The notes: generated by a model from the letters alone, not told the origin. 64,000 nucleotides of DNA from Mycolicibacterium parafortuitum (GCF_002086815.1 NZ_MVID01000016.1:1-64000), one strand, 5' to 3'; shown: positions 7,797 through 16,495, counted from the first letter of the stretch. Numbers and translations are program-made.

Positions 7797-8690
7797 ATGG
7801 ACAGCATGACCGAACCGGATCCGCAGGCCCCCGAGCCGGGATCGGCGACCGAGCCGGTAGAGCCGGGATCGGCGACCGAGCCGGTAGAGCCGGGATCGGC
7901 GACCGAGCCGGTAGAGCCGGCGTCGGCGCCCGAGCCCGTCGTGCCGTCGCCCGAACTGGAGGCGCTGCTGCGTGGCGCCGTCGGTCAGGCCCGCACCGCC
8001 GTCGTCGAGTACAGCGGTGAGGACAGCATCGGCGAGTACCTCGGCGCCGAGCTCGAGGACCCGACCGCCGCGACGCACCGTTTCCTGGCCGAACTGCCCG
8101 GTTACCGCGGCTGGCAGTGGGCCGTCGTCGTCGCCGCCGCCCCCGGAGCCACCCACGCCACCATCAGCGAGGTCGTGCTGGTACCTGGCCCGACGGCGCT
8201 ACTGGCCCCGAAGTGGATTCCGTGGGAGGAGAGGGTTCGCCCCGGCGACCTCGGCCCCGGCGATCTGCTCGCCCCGCCTGCCCAGGATCCGCGTCTGGTG
8301 CCGGGTTACATGGGCACCGGCGACCCGGCGATCGACGACGTCGCCGTCGAGGTCGGGCTCGGACGGCGTCAGGTACTCAGCATGTGGGGCCGCGCCGAGG
8401 CCGCCCAGCGCTGGCACGACGGTGAGTACGGCCCAGGCTCGGCGATGGCGCGGTCGACTCGTCGCGTGTGCCGGGACTGCGGTTTCTACGTGCCGCTCGG
8501 CGGTGCGCTGAGCGTGATGTTCGGGGTGTGCGCCAACGAGTACGCCGCCGACGGGCACGTCGTCGACGCCGAGTACGGCTGCGGTGCCCACTCGGACACC
8601 CCGGCCGCGTCGGGATCCGGGTCACCACTGTTCGACCCGTACGACGACGGCGTGCTCGACCTCGTCGAGCGCTCGGACGCCGGCAGCTAG
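7797..8690 (+). CDS. DUF3027 protein, Rv0877 type
   Basis: A 297-residue cytoplasmic protein. Residues about 1-50 are low complexity and contain three copies of EPGSATEPV encoded by a 27-bp tandem repeat. The rest is the DUF3027 domain, including WAVVVAAAPGATHATISEVVLVPG and a C-terminal cysteine cluster (CRDCGFYVPLGG ... GVCANEYAADG ... YGCGAHSD) that could bind a metal. Several in-frame ATGs (7788, 7797, 7806) make the exact start uncertain. Function is unknown; the family is conserved in Actinobacteria. Confidence 0.85.
   Translation: MDSMTEPDPQAPEPGSATEPVEPGSATEPVEPGSATEPVEPASAPEPVVPSPELEALLRGAVGQARTAVVEYSGEDSIGEYLGAELEDPTAATHRFLAELPGYRGWQWAVVVAAAPGATHATISEVVLVPGPTALLAPKWIPWEERVRPGDLGPGDLLAPPAQDPRLVPGYMGTGDPAIDDVAVEVGLGRRQVLSMWGRAEAAQRWHDGEYGPGSAMARSTRRVCRDCGFYVPLGGALSVMFGVCANEYAADGHVVDAEYGCGAHSDTPAASGSGSPLFDPYDDGVLDLVERSDAGS
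7833..7940 (+). repeat. 27-bp in-frame tandem repeat
   Basis: Three identical 27-bp units (7833-7859, 7860-7886, 7887-7913) and a diverged fourth (7914-7940) encode EPGSATEPV repeats in the disordered N-terminus of the DUF3027 protein. The unit is a multiple of three, so copy-number change keeps the frame. Confidence 0.95.
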
Positions 8691-9139
8691 CGCTCCGCGG
8701 CGTCCTTGATGCGTTGCAGGGACGCGTTCATGCCCTCGATGAGTTCGTCCTCGAAGCTCGGCACCCCGCCCATGAACTTCGAGACCAGGAAGTTCGACAC
8801 CGCCGACGTGCCGTTCTCGGCGTTGCGGGTCTCGATCAGCCGGGTGCCCGCCTCGGTCGGTTCGAGTTCGTAGCTCCACACCGTGTTGTTCTCGTTGACC
8901 TTGAAGGCCAGCTTCTTCTCCGGGACGAATTCGGTGATGCGGCACGTCGTGGGCCAGAACATCGGCCCGCGGCGGTTCAGGTTCACCGTGCGGGTGCCTG
9001 CGCGCAGCTGACCGAGCGGCTTCATCGCCCGGCACTGCGGGCTCCACTGCGGCATCCGGCTCAGGTCCGAGACCAGTTCCCAGACCCGGTTCACCGGTGC
9101 GTTGATATCGATCTGGGCCTGCAGAATCGGCGCTGCCAT
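8687..9139 (-). CDS. SRPBCC (polyketide cyclase/START-like) family protein
   Basis: A 150-residue helix-grip protein with the family start QAQIDINAPVNRVWELVSDLSRMPQWSP and a conserved C-terminal helix (EGMNASLQRIKDAAER). These proteins have a hydrophobic cavity that binds lipids or other small ligands; nothing here identifies the ligand. Its 3' end overlaps the convergent DUF3027 gene by 4 bp. It replaces PPE13 of the M. tuberculosis order. A DUF2530 gene lies upstream on the same strand, separated by 19 bp. Confidence 0.85.
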   Translation of the reverse strand: MAAPILQAQIDINAPVNRVWELVSDLSRMPQWSPQCRAMKPLGQLRAGTRTVNLNRRGPMFWPTTCRITEFVPEKKLAFKVNENNTVWSYELEPTEAGTRLIETRNAENGTSAVSNFLVSKFMGGVPSFEDELIEGMNASLQRIKDAAER

Positions 9140-9158
9140 GCGTCTCCTCGTCGTCGGG

Positions 9159-9407
9159 TCAGTTCAAGCCGCGTTGCGCGCCGCGACGGCCTTGGCGCGC
9201 GGAGTGACGTTGCCACAGAAAGATCGATGTGCCAAGGACACCGACGCCGAGCCCGGCCAGGGTGACCGGACGCCAGGACTCCAACGCCCCGACGGTGAAC
9301 GCCAGCACCGTCGCGACCACCCAGGCTGCGGTGATCACCACGATCACGGGGCGCGGATCGAGCAGCACCGCGGGCAACGGGGGCGGATCGGGGTCGGGTT
9401 GCATCAC
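9159..9407 (-). CDS. DUF2530 small membrane protein, Rv0879c type
   Basis: An 82-residue protein with a short proline-rich N-terminus and two hydrophobic segments (about residues 22-44 and 50-64), ending in a basic tail. It matches the DUF2530 family of Actinobacteria; function unknown. It lies upstream of, and probably in one transcript with, the SRPBCC gene, and diverges from the TrmH-family gene as Rv0879c does near Rv0881. Confidence 0.8.
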   Translation of the reverse strand: MMQPDPDPPPLPAVLLDPRPVIVVITAAWVVATVLAFTVGALESWRPVTLAGLGVGVLGTSIFLWQRHSARQGRRGAQRGLN

Positions 9408-9487
9408 CGAACAACCTAATCGACGGCGAACCGGCGGTGAGTAGTCTCTACCGCTGTGCCAGCCCCCGGTCGTCCCCGAATCATCTG

Positions 9488-10300
9488 ATGGACGTCATCG
9501 ACATCACCGACCCCGCAGACCCGCGGCTGGACGATTTCCGTGACCTCAACAGTGTTGATCGCCGACCGGACCTGCCGACGGGCAAGGGGCTGGTGATCGC
9601 CGAGGGTGTGCTCGTGGTGCAGCGGATGCTGGCGTCGCGGTTCGTGCCGCGCGCGATGCTTGGCACCGACCGGCGGCTCACCGAACTCGGCGGCGACCTC
9701 GACGGGCTGGACGCGCCCTTCTACCGGGCCAGCGCCGAGGTGATGGCCGACGCGGTCGGATTCCACCTCAACCGTGGTGTGCTCGCGTCGGCGTCGCGGG
9801 CGCCCGAGCTCACTGTGGCGCAGGTGATCGACGGCGCGCGGACCGTCGCGGTGCTCGAGGGGGTCAACGACCACGAAAATCTCGGGTCGGTGTTCCGCAA
9901 CGCCGCCGGGCTCGGGGTCGACGCGGTGGTGTTCGGCGCCGGCTGCGCCGATCCGCTGTATCGCCGCGCCGTGCGCGTGTCGATGGGGCATGCGCTGCTG
10001 GTCCCGTTCGCCCGCGCCGACTCGTGGCCGGATGACCTGAACATCCTGCGCGACAGTGGTTTTCGGTTGCTGGCGATGACGCCGAATCCGGCCGCGCGGA
10101 CCCTCGCCGAGGTGATGCCCGAGCTGGCCGAAGACCCCGTCGCGATCCTGGTCGGCGCGGAGGGACCGGGGCTGAAGGAGCACACCATGCGCTCCAGCGA
10201 TGTGCGCGTACGCATTCCGATGGCCCGCGGCACCGACTCGCTCAATGTCGCGACAGCGGCGGCGCTGGCCTTCTACGAACGGGATAGGCTCACCCCGTGA
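9488..10300 (+). CDS. TrmH/SpoU-family RNA 2'-O-methyltransferase, Rv0881 type
   Basis: A 270-residue SPOUT methyltransferase using SAM to methylate ribose 2'-OH in rRNA or tRNA. All three SpoU motifs are present: NDHENLGSVFRNAAGLG (motif 1, with Asn, Glu and Arg), ILVGAEGPGL (motif 2) and IPMARGTDSLNVATAAAL (motif 3). The N-terminus (residues 1-100) is the substrate-binding domain. ATG 9488 is preferred to an upstream in-frame start because it agrees with the conserved MDVIDITDPADPRL start. It overlaps the next gene by 4 bp. The RNA target is unknown. Confidence 0.9.
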   Translation: MDVIDITDPADPRLDDFRDLNSVDRRPDLPTGKGLVIAEGVLVVQRMLASRFVPRAMLGTDRRLTELGGDLDGLDAPFYRASAEVMADAVGFHLNRGVLASASRAPELTVAQVIDGARTVAVLEGVNDHENLGSVFRNAAGLGVDAVVFGAGCADPLYRRAVRVSMGHALLVPFARADSWPDDLNILRDSGFRLLAMTPNPAARTLAEVMPELAEDPVAILVGAEGPGLKEHTMRSSDVRVRIPMARGTDSLNVATAAALAFYERDRLTP

Positions 10301-10572
10301 ACGACGAAACGCCGTGGGCCACAGGGCTGACCGTGTCGGCGTTCACCGCGGCGGTGATCGGTGCCGCGATCGTCGTGCTCAGCATCGGATTGGTGCGGGT
10401 GCACCCGTTGCTCGCCGCCGGATTGAATCTGATCGCCGTCGGCGGCCTCGCGCCCACCGTGTGGGGCTGGCGTCACCGGTTGGTGTGGCGCTGGTTCGTC
10501 TACGGCGCGGCCGCCGGGGTTGCCGGGGCGTGGATCGCGCTGCTGGTGATGGGTGCCGCAGGCAGGTTGTGA
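10297..10572 (+). CDS. DUF2537 membrane protein, Rv0882 type
   Basis: A 91-residue protein with three hydrophobic segments (about residues 13-33, 38-55 and 68-88). It starts with GTG, overlapping the stop of the methyltransferase gene (GTGA), which implies coupled translation. It corresponds in position and type to Rv0882. Function is unknown. Confidence 0.8.
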   Translation: MNDETPWATGLTVSAFTAAVIGAAIVVLSIGLVRVHPLLAAGLNLIAVGGLAPTVWGWRHRLVWRWFVYGAAAGVAGAWIALLVMGAAGRL

Positions 10573-10573
10573 G

Positions 10574-11389
10574 TCAGCGCTGACCGCTGGACCGCACCCC
10601 GAGTAGCACGTCCTCCCACGCCGGCACGGCGGGGCGGGCCTTGCGCGGACGCGCGGTCTTCGCCGCGGGAGCTTCCTCCGGTGCCTCGACGCTCTCGGGT
10701 TCGGGCTGCGGCTCGGGGGTGGGAGCAGGCGCCGGCAACGGTTCCGGCATGGGGTCTTCGAGGGCCAGCTGCGCGACCGCGGCCAGCGGCCGCAGCGGGC
10801 GCGCGAAGTTCGGGTCGATCAGCTCCGAGGCCGCGTCGTCGAACGCGGTGACGGTGCCGCCGTGCGCGCCGGGGGAGTAGCGGAAGTGTGCGACGTTGTC
10901 GGACAGGCCGGCCTTCCACGCCAGCTGCACGGTCCAGCGGCCGTCCTCATTGCGCCACGCATCCCACTTCACGCCCTCGGGATCGAGGCCACGCGAGATC
11001 AGCGCCGACGTCACGGTCTCCAGGAGCGTCAACACCGACGGGCCGTCGGCCAGCACGGGATGCGCGGCGGTCGCCAGCTCGGCGGCGCGGGAGCGTTCCA
11101 GCAGCACCGGATGGGCGAAGCGCTCGACGCGCGCGATGTCGACACCCGCGGCGTTGGCGACCTGTTCGACCGACGCGCCGGCACGGATCTTCGACTGGAT
11201 CTCACGGGGGCGCAGCACGTTCGGCACCTCGACATCGATGGTGGTCTGGTTGGACGCGACCCGGTCGCCGCGCACGGCGGCCCTGAGACGGTCGTCGTTG
11301 CGGAGGACGAACTTGTCCCCGGAATCGTCGGTTTCGCAGATGATTCGTCTGCCGTCGACGTCGAGTCCGACGACTCTGAGTTCCCTCAT
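10574..11389 (-). CDS. sepH: Septation protein SepH
   Basis: FtsZ-interacting regulator of cell division in Actinobacteria, known to promote FtsZ assembly. The 271-residue product has the conserved DUF3071 N-terminus (MRELRVVGLDVDGRRI). A helix-turn-helix-like segment follows at about residues 66-100 (IRAGASVEQVANAAGVDIARVERF). After a Pro/Glu/Ala-rich linker comes the conserved C-terminal motif PAWEDVLLGVRSS. AGGAGG lies 5 bases upstream of the ATG. It is downstream of serC on the same strand, separated by the 29-bp hairpin repeat, and corresponds to Rv0883c. Confidence 0.92.
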   Translation of the reverse strand: MRELRVVGLDVDGRRIICETDDSGDKFVLRNDDRLRAAVRGDRVASNQTTIDVEVPNVLRPREIQSKIRAGASVEQVANAAGVDIARVERFAHPVLLERSRAAELATAAHPVLADGPSVLTLLETVTSALISRGLDPEGVKWDAWRNEDGRWTVQLAWKAGLSDNVAHFRYSPGAHGGTVTAFDDAASELIDPNFARPLRPLAAVAQLALEDPMPEPLPAPAPTPEPQPEPESVEAPEEAPAAKTARPRKARPAVPAWEDVLLGVRSSGQR

Positions 11390-11483
11390 TGCGACCTCCT
11401 CCGGGCTGGCGCCATGCCCGATATTCGGGTCACCTTACTGCGTTATCGATCCGTAACCCGGCAGACACGCGGGGAGGTTCAGG

Positions 11484-11664
11484 GCCGCTCGCGACCGGAT
11501 GTCGCGGCTAAAGCCGCTCGCGACCGGATGTCGCGGCTAAAGCCGCTCGCGACCGGATGTCGCGGCTAAAGCCGCTCGCGACCGGATGTCGCGGCTAAAG
11601 CCGCTCGCGACCGGATGTCGCGGCTAAAGCCGCTCGCGACCGGATGTCGCGGCTAAAGCCGCTC
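11484..11664. repeat. Six-copy 29-bp hairpin-forming tandem repeat
   Basis: Six identical 29-bp units start at 11484, 11513, 11542, 11571, 11600 and 11629, with a 7-bp partial seventh at 11658. On the minus strand the unit junctions form the perfect hairpin GCGGCTTTAGCCGC, and within the unit CGCGAC-N5-GTCGCG forms another. The copy nearest serC supplies its last codons and TAG stop, so the array grew out of the 3' end of serC. There are no spacers between units. It may act as a serial terminator or a variable-number locus. Confidence 0.95.
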
Positions 11665-12768
11665 CACCACATAGTCGATGCACGCCGTCAGCGCGCTGAC
11701 ATCCTCGGGCTCCACCGCCGGGAACATCCCGACCCGCAGCTGGTTGCGGCCCAGCTTGCGGTACGGCTCGGTGTCGACGATCCCGTTGGCGCGCAGGGTC
11801 TTGGCCACGGCCGCGGCGTCGACGTCGTCGTTGAAGTCCACGGTGCCGACCACCTGCGAACGCAGCGCCGGGTCGGTCACGAACGGTGTCGCGTACGACG
11901 CGGCCTCGGCCCAGCTGTAGAGCCGCTGCGACGAGTCGGCGGTGCGCTTGACCGCCCACTCCAGGCCGCCGTTGCCGTTGAGCCAGTCGATCTGCTCGGC
12001 CAGCAGCACCAGAGTGCCGATGGCCGGGGTGTTGTAGGTCTGGTTCTTGACGCTGTTCTCGATCGCGATCGGCAGCGACAGGAACTCCGGCACCCACCGG
12101 CCGGTCCCGGCGATCGCCTCGACCCGGGCCAGCGCCGCAGGGGACATGAGCGAGATCCACAGTCCGCCGTCGCCGGCGAAGTTCTTCTGCGGCGCGAAGT
12201 AGTAGACATCGGCGTCGGTGATGTCGACGGGCAGGCCGCCCGCCGCCGACGTCGCGTCGATCGTGATCAGCGCGTCGCCGGAGCCAACCGGGCGCTGCAC
12301 CGGAACCGCGACGCCGGTCGAGGTCTCGTTGTGCGCCCACGCGATCAGGTCGGCCGACGGGTCCGACTGCGGTGCGGGCGCGCTACCCGCGTCGGCCTTG
12401 ACGACGATCGGGTCGCCGACGAAGGGGTTCTTCGCGACCGCCGAGGCGAATTTGGAGCTGAACTCTCCGTAGGTCAGGTGCAGCGAGCGCTTGTCGACGA
12501 GCCCGAACGCGGCGGCGTCCCAGAACGCGGTCGATCCGCCGTTGCCGAGCACCACCTCGTAGCCGTCGGGCAGTGAGAACAGCTGGCGCAGCCCGTCGCG
12601 GACGCGCCCCACCAGGTTCTTCACCGGCGCCTGCCGGTGCGACGTGCCGAACAGGTGTCCCGCCGCGGCGAGGGCCTGCAGTTGTTCCGGCCTGACCTTC
12701 GACGGCCCGCAGCCGAACCGTCCGTCGGCGGGTTTCAGATCAGCGGGGATGGTCAGCGTCTCGGCCAT
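11653..12768 (-). CDS. serC: Phosphoserine aminotransferase SerC
   Basis: PLP enzyme of serine biosynthesis, transferring the amino group of glutamate to 3-phosphohydroxypyruvate. The 371-residue product has the family start DGRFGCGPSKVRPEQL, and the cofactor lysine is in YYFAPQKNFAGDGG. ATG 12768 (MAETLTIPADLKP) is chosen because it matches the known mycobacterial length; an upstream in-frame ATG would add a non-conserved leader. The stop lies inside the first unit of the 29-bp repeat. A CRP-like site sits in the divergent region with the Rv0885-type gene. Confidence 0.94.
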   Translation of the reverse strand: MAETLTIPADLKPADGRFGCGPSKVRPEQLQALAAAGHLFGTSHRQAPVKNLVGRVRDGLRQLFSLPDGYEVVLGNGGSTAFWDAAAFGLVDKRSLHLTYGEFSSKFASAVAKNPFVGDPIVVKADAGSAPAPQSDPSADLIAWAHNETSTGVAVPVQRPVGSGDALITIDATSAAGGLPVDITDADVYYFAPQKNFAGDGGLWISLMSPAALARVEAIAGTGRWVPEFLSLPIAIENSVKNQTYNTPAIGTLVLLAEQIDWLNGNGGLEWAVKRTADSSQRLYSWAEAASYATPFVTDPALRSQVVGTVDFNDDVDAAAVAKTLRANGIVDTEPYRKLGRNQLRVGMFPAVEPEDVSALTACIDYVVERL

Positions 12769-12837
12769 GCCCACCAGCGTAGTTCCGGCGCCTGCCGCCG
12801 AAACTGTGGGTCCCGCTGTCCGAGGATCCGGTTGCCA

Positions 12838-12853
12838 AGTGAGCTGGCTCACA
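12838..12853. promoter_or_regulatory. CRP-like site between serC and the diiron oxygenase gene
   Basis: AGTGAGCTGGCTCACA is a near-perfect palindrome of the type GTGA-N6-TCAC. It is located 70 bp from the serC start and 120 bp from the divergent start at 12973. In M. tuberculosis CRP is known to act on the serC-Rv0885 intergenic region. A weaker second half-site (TGTGA) lies at 12854-12858. Confidence 0.7.
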
Positions 12854-12972
12854 TGTGATGCGGATTACCCGCCTGACCCACACCCGTGGCAAGGTTCTGT
12901 TCAAATCCTGGGACCGCGGGTACCGTGATTCGACAACGGGCCAATGAATGTAAACCTCACGGGAGGCTTCAA

Positions 12973-14010
12973 ATGGCAGTCAAGGAACCTCGCACACGTG
13001 TGATCCGGCGCTGGCGCAAGAACATGGACGTGCTCGACGACACCGAGTACGTCGACATGCTGACCACGCTCTCCGAGGGATCGGTGCGCCGCAATTTCAA
13101 CCCGTACATCGACATCGATTGGGACTCCCCGGAGTTCGCCGTGACACCGGGCGACGAGCGCTGGATCCTGCCCGGGACCGACCCGCTGGGGCGCCACCCC
13201 TGGTACCGGTCCCAGCCGCGGGAGCGCCAGATCGAGATCGGCATGTGGCGGCAGGCCAACGTCGCGAAGGTCGGCCTGCACTTCGAGTCGATCCTGATCC
13301 GCGGGCTGATGAACTACGCGTTCTGGGTGCCCAACGGCTCACCCGAGTACCGGTACTGCCTGCACGAGTCCGTCGAGGAGTGCAACCACACCCTGATGTT
13401 CCAGGAGATGGTCAACCGCATCGGCGCCGATGTGCCGGGCATGCCGCGGCTGCTCAAATGGCTGTCGCAGTTCATCCCGCTCGCCGCGGGCCCGCTGCCG
13501 GTGCCGTTCTTCTTCGGGGTGCTCGCCGGCGAGGAACCGATCGACCACACCCAGAAGAACGTGCTCCGCGAAGGCAAGGCGCTGCACCCGATCATGGAGC
13601 GGGTGATGGCGATCCACGTCGCCGAGGAGGCCCGCCACATCTCGTTCGCCCACGAGTACCTGCGCAAGCGGGTGCCCCGCCTCAACCGCAGGCAGAAGTT
13701 CCTGCTGTCGCTGAACGTGCCGATCATGATGCGGGTGCTGTGCCAGGCGATCATCGTTCCGCCGAAGTCGTTCTGGAAAGAATTCGACATCCCGCGCTCG
13801 GTGAAGAAGGAGATCTTCTTCGGGACCCCGGAGGCCCGCCAGTTCCTGCGCGACATGTTCGGCGACGTCCGGATGCTCTGCCACGACACCGGGCTGATGA
13901 ATCCCGCCGCGAAACTGATGTGGCGGCTGTGCAAGATCGACGGTCCGCCCAGCCGCTACCGCAGCGAACCGGCCCGCAAGCACGTGGTCTCGGCCGTCGA
14001 CGTCGCGTAG
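12973..14010 (+). CDS. AurF-like diiron oxygenase, Rv0885 type
   Basis: A 345-residue protein of the AurF/diiron N-oxygenase-like family. Ligand-type motifs are visible: ESVEECNHTLMFQEM (about residue 135-150) and HVAEEARHISFAHEY (about 216-230), each with Glu and ExxH. The ATG at 12973 has GGGAGG upstream; a longer upstream reading is unconserved. The product begins with a basic MAVKEPRTRVIRRWRKN. It is followed after 9 bp by fprB, a ferredoxin-ferredoxin reductase fusion, which would be a natural electron donor. The substrate is unknown. Confidence 0.87.
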   Translation: MAVKEPRTRVIRRWRKNMDVLDDTEYVDMLTTLSEGSVRRNFNPYIDIDWDSPEFAVTPGDERWILPGTDPLGRHPWYRSQPRERQIEIGMWRQANVAKVGLHFESILIRGLMNYAFWVPNGSPEYRYCLHESVEECNHTLMFQEMVNRIGADVPGMPRLLKWLSQFIPLAAGPLPVPFFFGVLAGEEPIDHTQKNVLREGKALHPIMERVMAIHVAEEARHISFAHEYLRKRVPRLNRRQKFLLSLNVPIMMRVLCQAIIVPPKSFWKEFDIPRSVKKEIFFGTPEARQFLRDMFGDVRMLCHDTGLMNPAAKLMWRLCKIDGPPSRYRSEPARKHVVSAVDVA

Positions 14011-14019
14011 GAGACGCCC

Positions 14020-15705
14020 GTGCCTCACGTGATCACCCAGTCGTGCTGCAGCGACGGGTCGTGCGTCTACGCGTGCCCGGTCAACTGCATCCACCCGACC
14101 CCGGACGAGCCCGGCTTCGCGACCGCCGAAATGCTGTACATCGATCCGGTCGCCTGTGTCGACTGCGGTGCGTGTGTGTCGGCGTGCCCGGTCGGGGCGA
14201 TCTCACCGGATTCCAAGCTCGAACCCGCGCAGCTGCCGTTCGTCGAACTCAACGCGTCCTTCTATCCCGCGCGCGACGGCAAGCTGCCGCCGACCTCGAA
14301 GCTCGCCCCGGTGCCCGAGGCGCCGGTCGTGCACCGCCGGCCGGGCGGCCCGCTGCGGGTCGCGATCGTCGGCTCCGGCCCGGCGGCGATGTATGCCGCC
14401 GACGAACTGCTGACCCAGGACGGCGTGCGGGTCAACGTGTTCGAGAAACTGCCGACGCCGTACGGCCTGGTGCGCGCCGGCGTCGCGCCGGATCATCAGG
14501 CCACCAAACGCGTCACCCGACTGTTCGACAGGATCGCCGCGCGGCCCGAGTTCACCTTCTACCTGAACACCGAGGTCGGTGCGCACCTGAGCCACGGCGA
14601 ACTGCTCGAGCACCACCACGCCGTGCTGTACGCCGTCGGTGCGCCCGACGACCGCCGGCTCGACGTCGACGGAATCGGCCTGCCCGGCACCGCGACCGCC
14701 ACCGAGGTGGTCGCCTGGTACAACGGGCACCCCGAATTCGCCGGTCTGCCCGTCGATCTCAGCGGCGAGCGGGTGGTGATCGTCGGCAACGGCAACGTGG
14801 CGCTCGACGTCGCACGGATCCTGACGACAGACCCGGATGCGCTGGCGCGCACCGACATCGCCGACCATGCGCTGGCCGCGCTGCGGAGCTCCGCGGTGCG
14901 GGAAGTGGTGGTCGCCGCCCGCCGCGGTCCCGCCGCGTCGGCGTTCACCCTGCCCGAGCTGATCGGGCTGACCGCCGCCTGCGACGTCGTCCTCGATCCC
15001 GCCGATCACGACCGCGTGCAGGCCGACCTGGCAGGCGTCGACGCGGCCAGAGATCCGCTGACCCGCGCCAAGCTCGAAGTCCTGGCCAAACTCGGCAGCT
15101 CCGACGCGCCGAGTACCCGGCCCCGGATCCGGCTGGCCTACCAGCTGACGCCGCACAGGGTGCTCGGCGACTCACGGGCCGAGGCAGTGGCGTTCACCGT
15201 CACCGGATCCGACGAGCGGGTGGAGATCGATGCCGGACTCGTGCTGACCTCGATCGGCTACCACGGCAAGCCGATTCGCGGACTGCCGTTCGACCCCGGC
15301 GCCGGTGTGGTCCCCAACCGCGGTGGCCGGGTCGTCGACGACGAGGATGCGCCGGTGCCGGGTAGCTACGTCGCGGGCTGGATCAAACGCGGACCGACCG
15401 GGTTCATCGGCACCAACAAATCCTGCGCCGCCGAAACCGTGCACAACCTGGTCGCCGACTACAACGACGGCCGGCTGCCCGACCCCGTGCACGGCACCTC
15501 GGCGCTGCACCGGTTCGTGCGAGCCCGGCAGCCCGATCTGATCGACGCCGCGGGCTGGAAGGCGATCGACGACGACGAAGTGGCGCGCGGCTGCGGCGTG
15601 CGGCCGCGCGACAAGTTCACCTCGGTGACCGAGATGGTCGGCGTCGCGACGAACGTGCCCGCGCCGCCGATGCGTCAGCGGGTGTTCGCCGCGCTGCGCC
15701 GCTGA
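14020..15705 (+). CDS. fprB: Ferredoxin/ferredoxin-NADP reductase FprB
   Basis: A 561-residue fusion. The N-terminal ferredoxin domain (about residues 1-75) carries two cluster motifs, CCSDGSCVYACPVNCIHP and CVDCGACVSACPVGAI. An adrenodoxin-reductase-type FAD/NADP domain begins at about 105 with RVAIVGSGPAAMYAADEL, has a second nucleotide fold at VVIVGNGNVALDVARIL, and ends with the conserved GWIKRGPTGFIGTNKSCA. It transfers electrons from NADPH to its own ferredoxin domain and on to acceptors such as the diiron protein just upstream. GTG start with GTAGGAG upstream. Corresponds to Rv0886. Confidence 0.95.
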   Translation: MPHVITQSCCSDGSCVYACPVNCIHPTPDEPGFATAEMLYIDPVACVDCGACVSACPVGAISPDSKLEPAQLPFVELNASFYPARDGKLPPTSKLAPVPEAPVVHRRPGGPLRVAIVGSGPAAMYAADELLTQDGVRVNVFEKLPTPYGLVRAGVAPDHQATKRVTRLFDRIAARPEFTFYLNTEVGAHLSHGELLEHHHAVLYAVGAPDDRRLDVDGIGLPGTATATEVVAWYNGHPEFAGLPVDLSGERVVIVGNGNVALDVARILTTDPDALARTDIADHALAALRSSAVREVVVAARRGPAASAFTLPELIGLTAACDVVLDPADHDRVQADLAGVDAARDPLTRAKLEVLAKLGSSDAPSTRPRIRLAYQLTPHRVLGDSRAEAVAFTVTGSDERVEIDAGLVLTSIGYHGKPIRGLPFDPGAGVVPNRGGRVVDDEDAPVPGSYVAGWIKRGPTGFIGTNKSCAAETVHNLVADYNDGRLPDPVHGTSALHRFVRARQPDLIDAAGWKAIDDDEVARGCGVRPRDKFTSVTEMVGVATNVPAPPMRQRVFAALRR

Positions 15706-15715
15706 TTCGGGACGA

Positions 15716-16495
15716 TCACTCGGTCGCCCAGAACTGCAGCACATGTTCGAACGCGGTCGGATGCACCGACAGTGCACCCACGTACGGATGCTCGAGCGCG
15801 AAGATCAGGTACAACACGAACGCCAATAGCGCCGCGGTCAGCCCGACGGCCAACGAGTGCACGAGCACATCGCGGGTGCCGAACAGGAACGTGAACGCCA
15901 TCATCACGCCGCCACCGCCGATCAGCAGCACCCACAGTTCACCGGGCACGTGGGCCTCGCTGCTGCTCACCCGCATCTTGCGGGCGGCGCCGAGATCGTT
16001 CAGGCGGACAATGGCGTGATCGAAGAATGCGATCTGGTTGCGTGTCTGCGGCTCTACCGCCAGATACGCCAGCCACACGTCGTGGAGTTCGTCGGACTGC
16101 TCGGGGACGTACTCACCGCGATCCATCCGGGGGAACTCCTCGTCGATGACGAACCGCGTGTAGTTGATGAGGCTGGCTTCGACCGCCGGGCGAGACTCGG
16201 CAGGCAACGATTCGGAGTCCCGGAGTAGATCGGCCACCGCGGCCGCCTCCAACCCGCTGGCGTCCTCGGCGTCGGAGAACTGTTCCCACACCACGACGAC
16301 GACGAACCCGACCAACACCGCGTACAGCACGCCGCCCAGTTGGAAAACCGAACCGGATACGGCGTTGTTGTTCTCCAACCGGCTGTGCGACACCGCTTTA
16401 CGGAACAAGAAGAGACCGCCGACGGACAGGCCGACGACTCCGGTGACCCACAGTGGCACGAGGATCATCGGGGGGATCTGGAGAAGCCACAGCAC
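15716..16495 (-). CDS. DUF4239 (bestrophin-like) membrane protein
   Basis: A 259-residue protein with two N-terminal hydrophobic segments (about residues 5-30 and 48-72), a cytoplasmic helical region with many acidic residues (75-185), and two C-terminal hydrophobic segments (about 186-207 and 213-233). This topology and the GGVLYAVLVGFVVVVVWEQFSDAE motif region fit DUF4239, distantly related to bestrophin-like channels. Function is unknown. It is convergent with fprB, 10 bp apart. Confidence 0.8.
   Translation of the reverse strand: MLWLLQIPPMILVPLWVTGVVGLSVGGLFLFRKAVSHSRLENNNAVSGSVFQLGGVLYAVLVGFVVVVVWEQFSDAEDASGLEAAAVADLLRDSESLPAESRPAVEASLINYTRFVIDEEFPRMDRGEYVPEQSDELHDVWLAYLAVEPQTRNQIAFFDHAIVRLNDLGAARKMRVSSSEAHVPGELWVLLIGGGGVMMAFTFLFGTRDVLVHSLAVGLTAALLAFVLYLIFALEHPYVGALSVHPTAFEHVLQFWATE

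Noticed and set aside
11484..11664. CRISPR array
   Set aside because: The 29-bp units are directly adjacent with no spacers and no cas genes are nearby; this is a simple tandem repeat.
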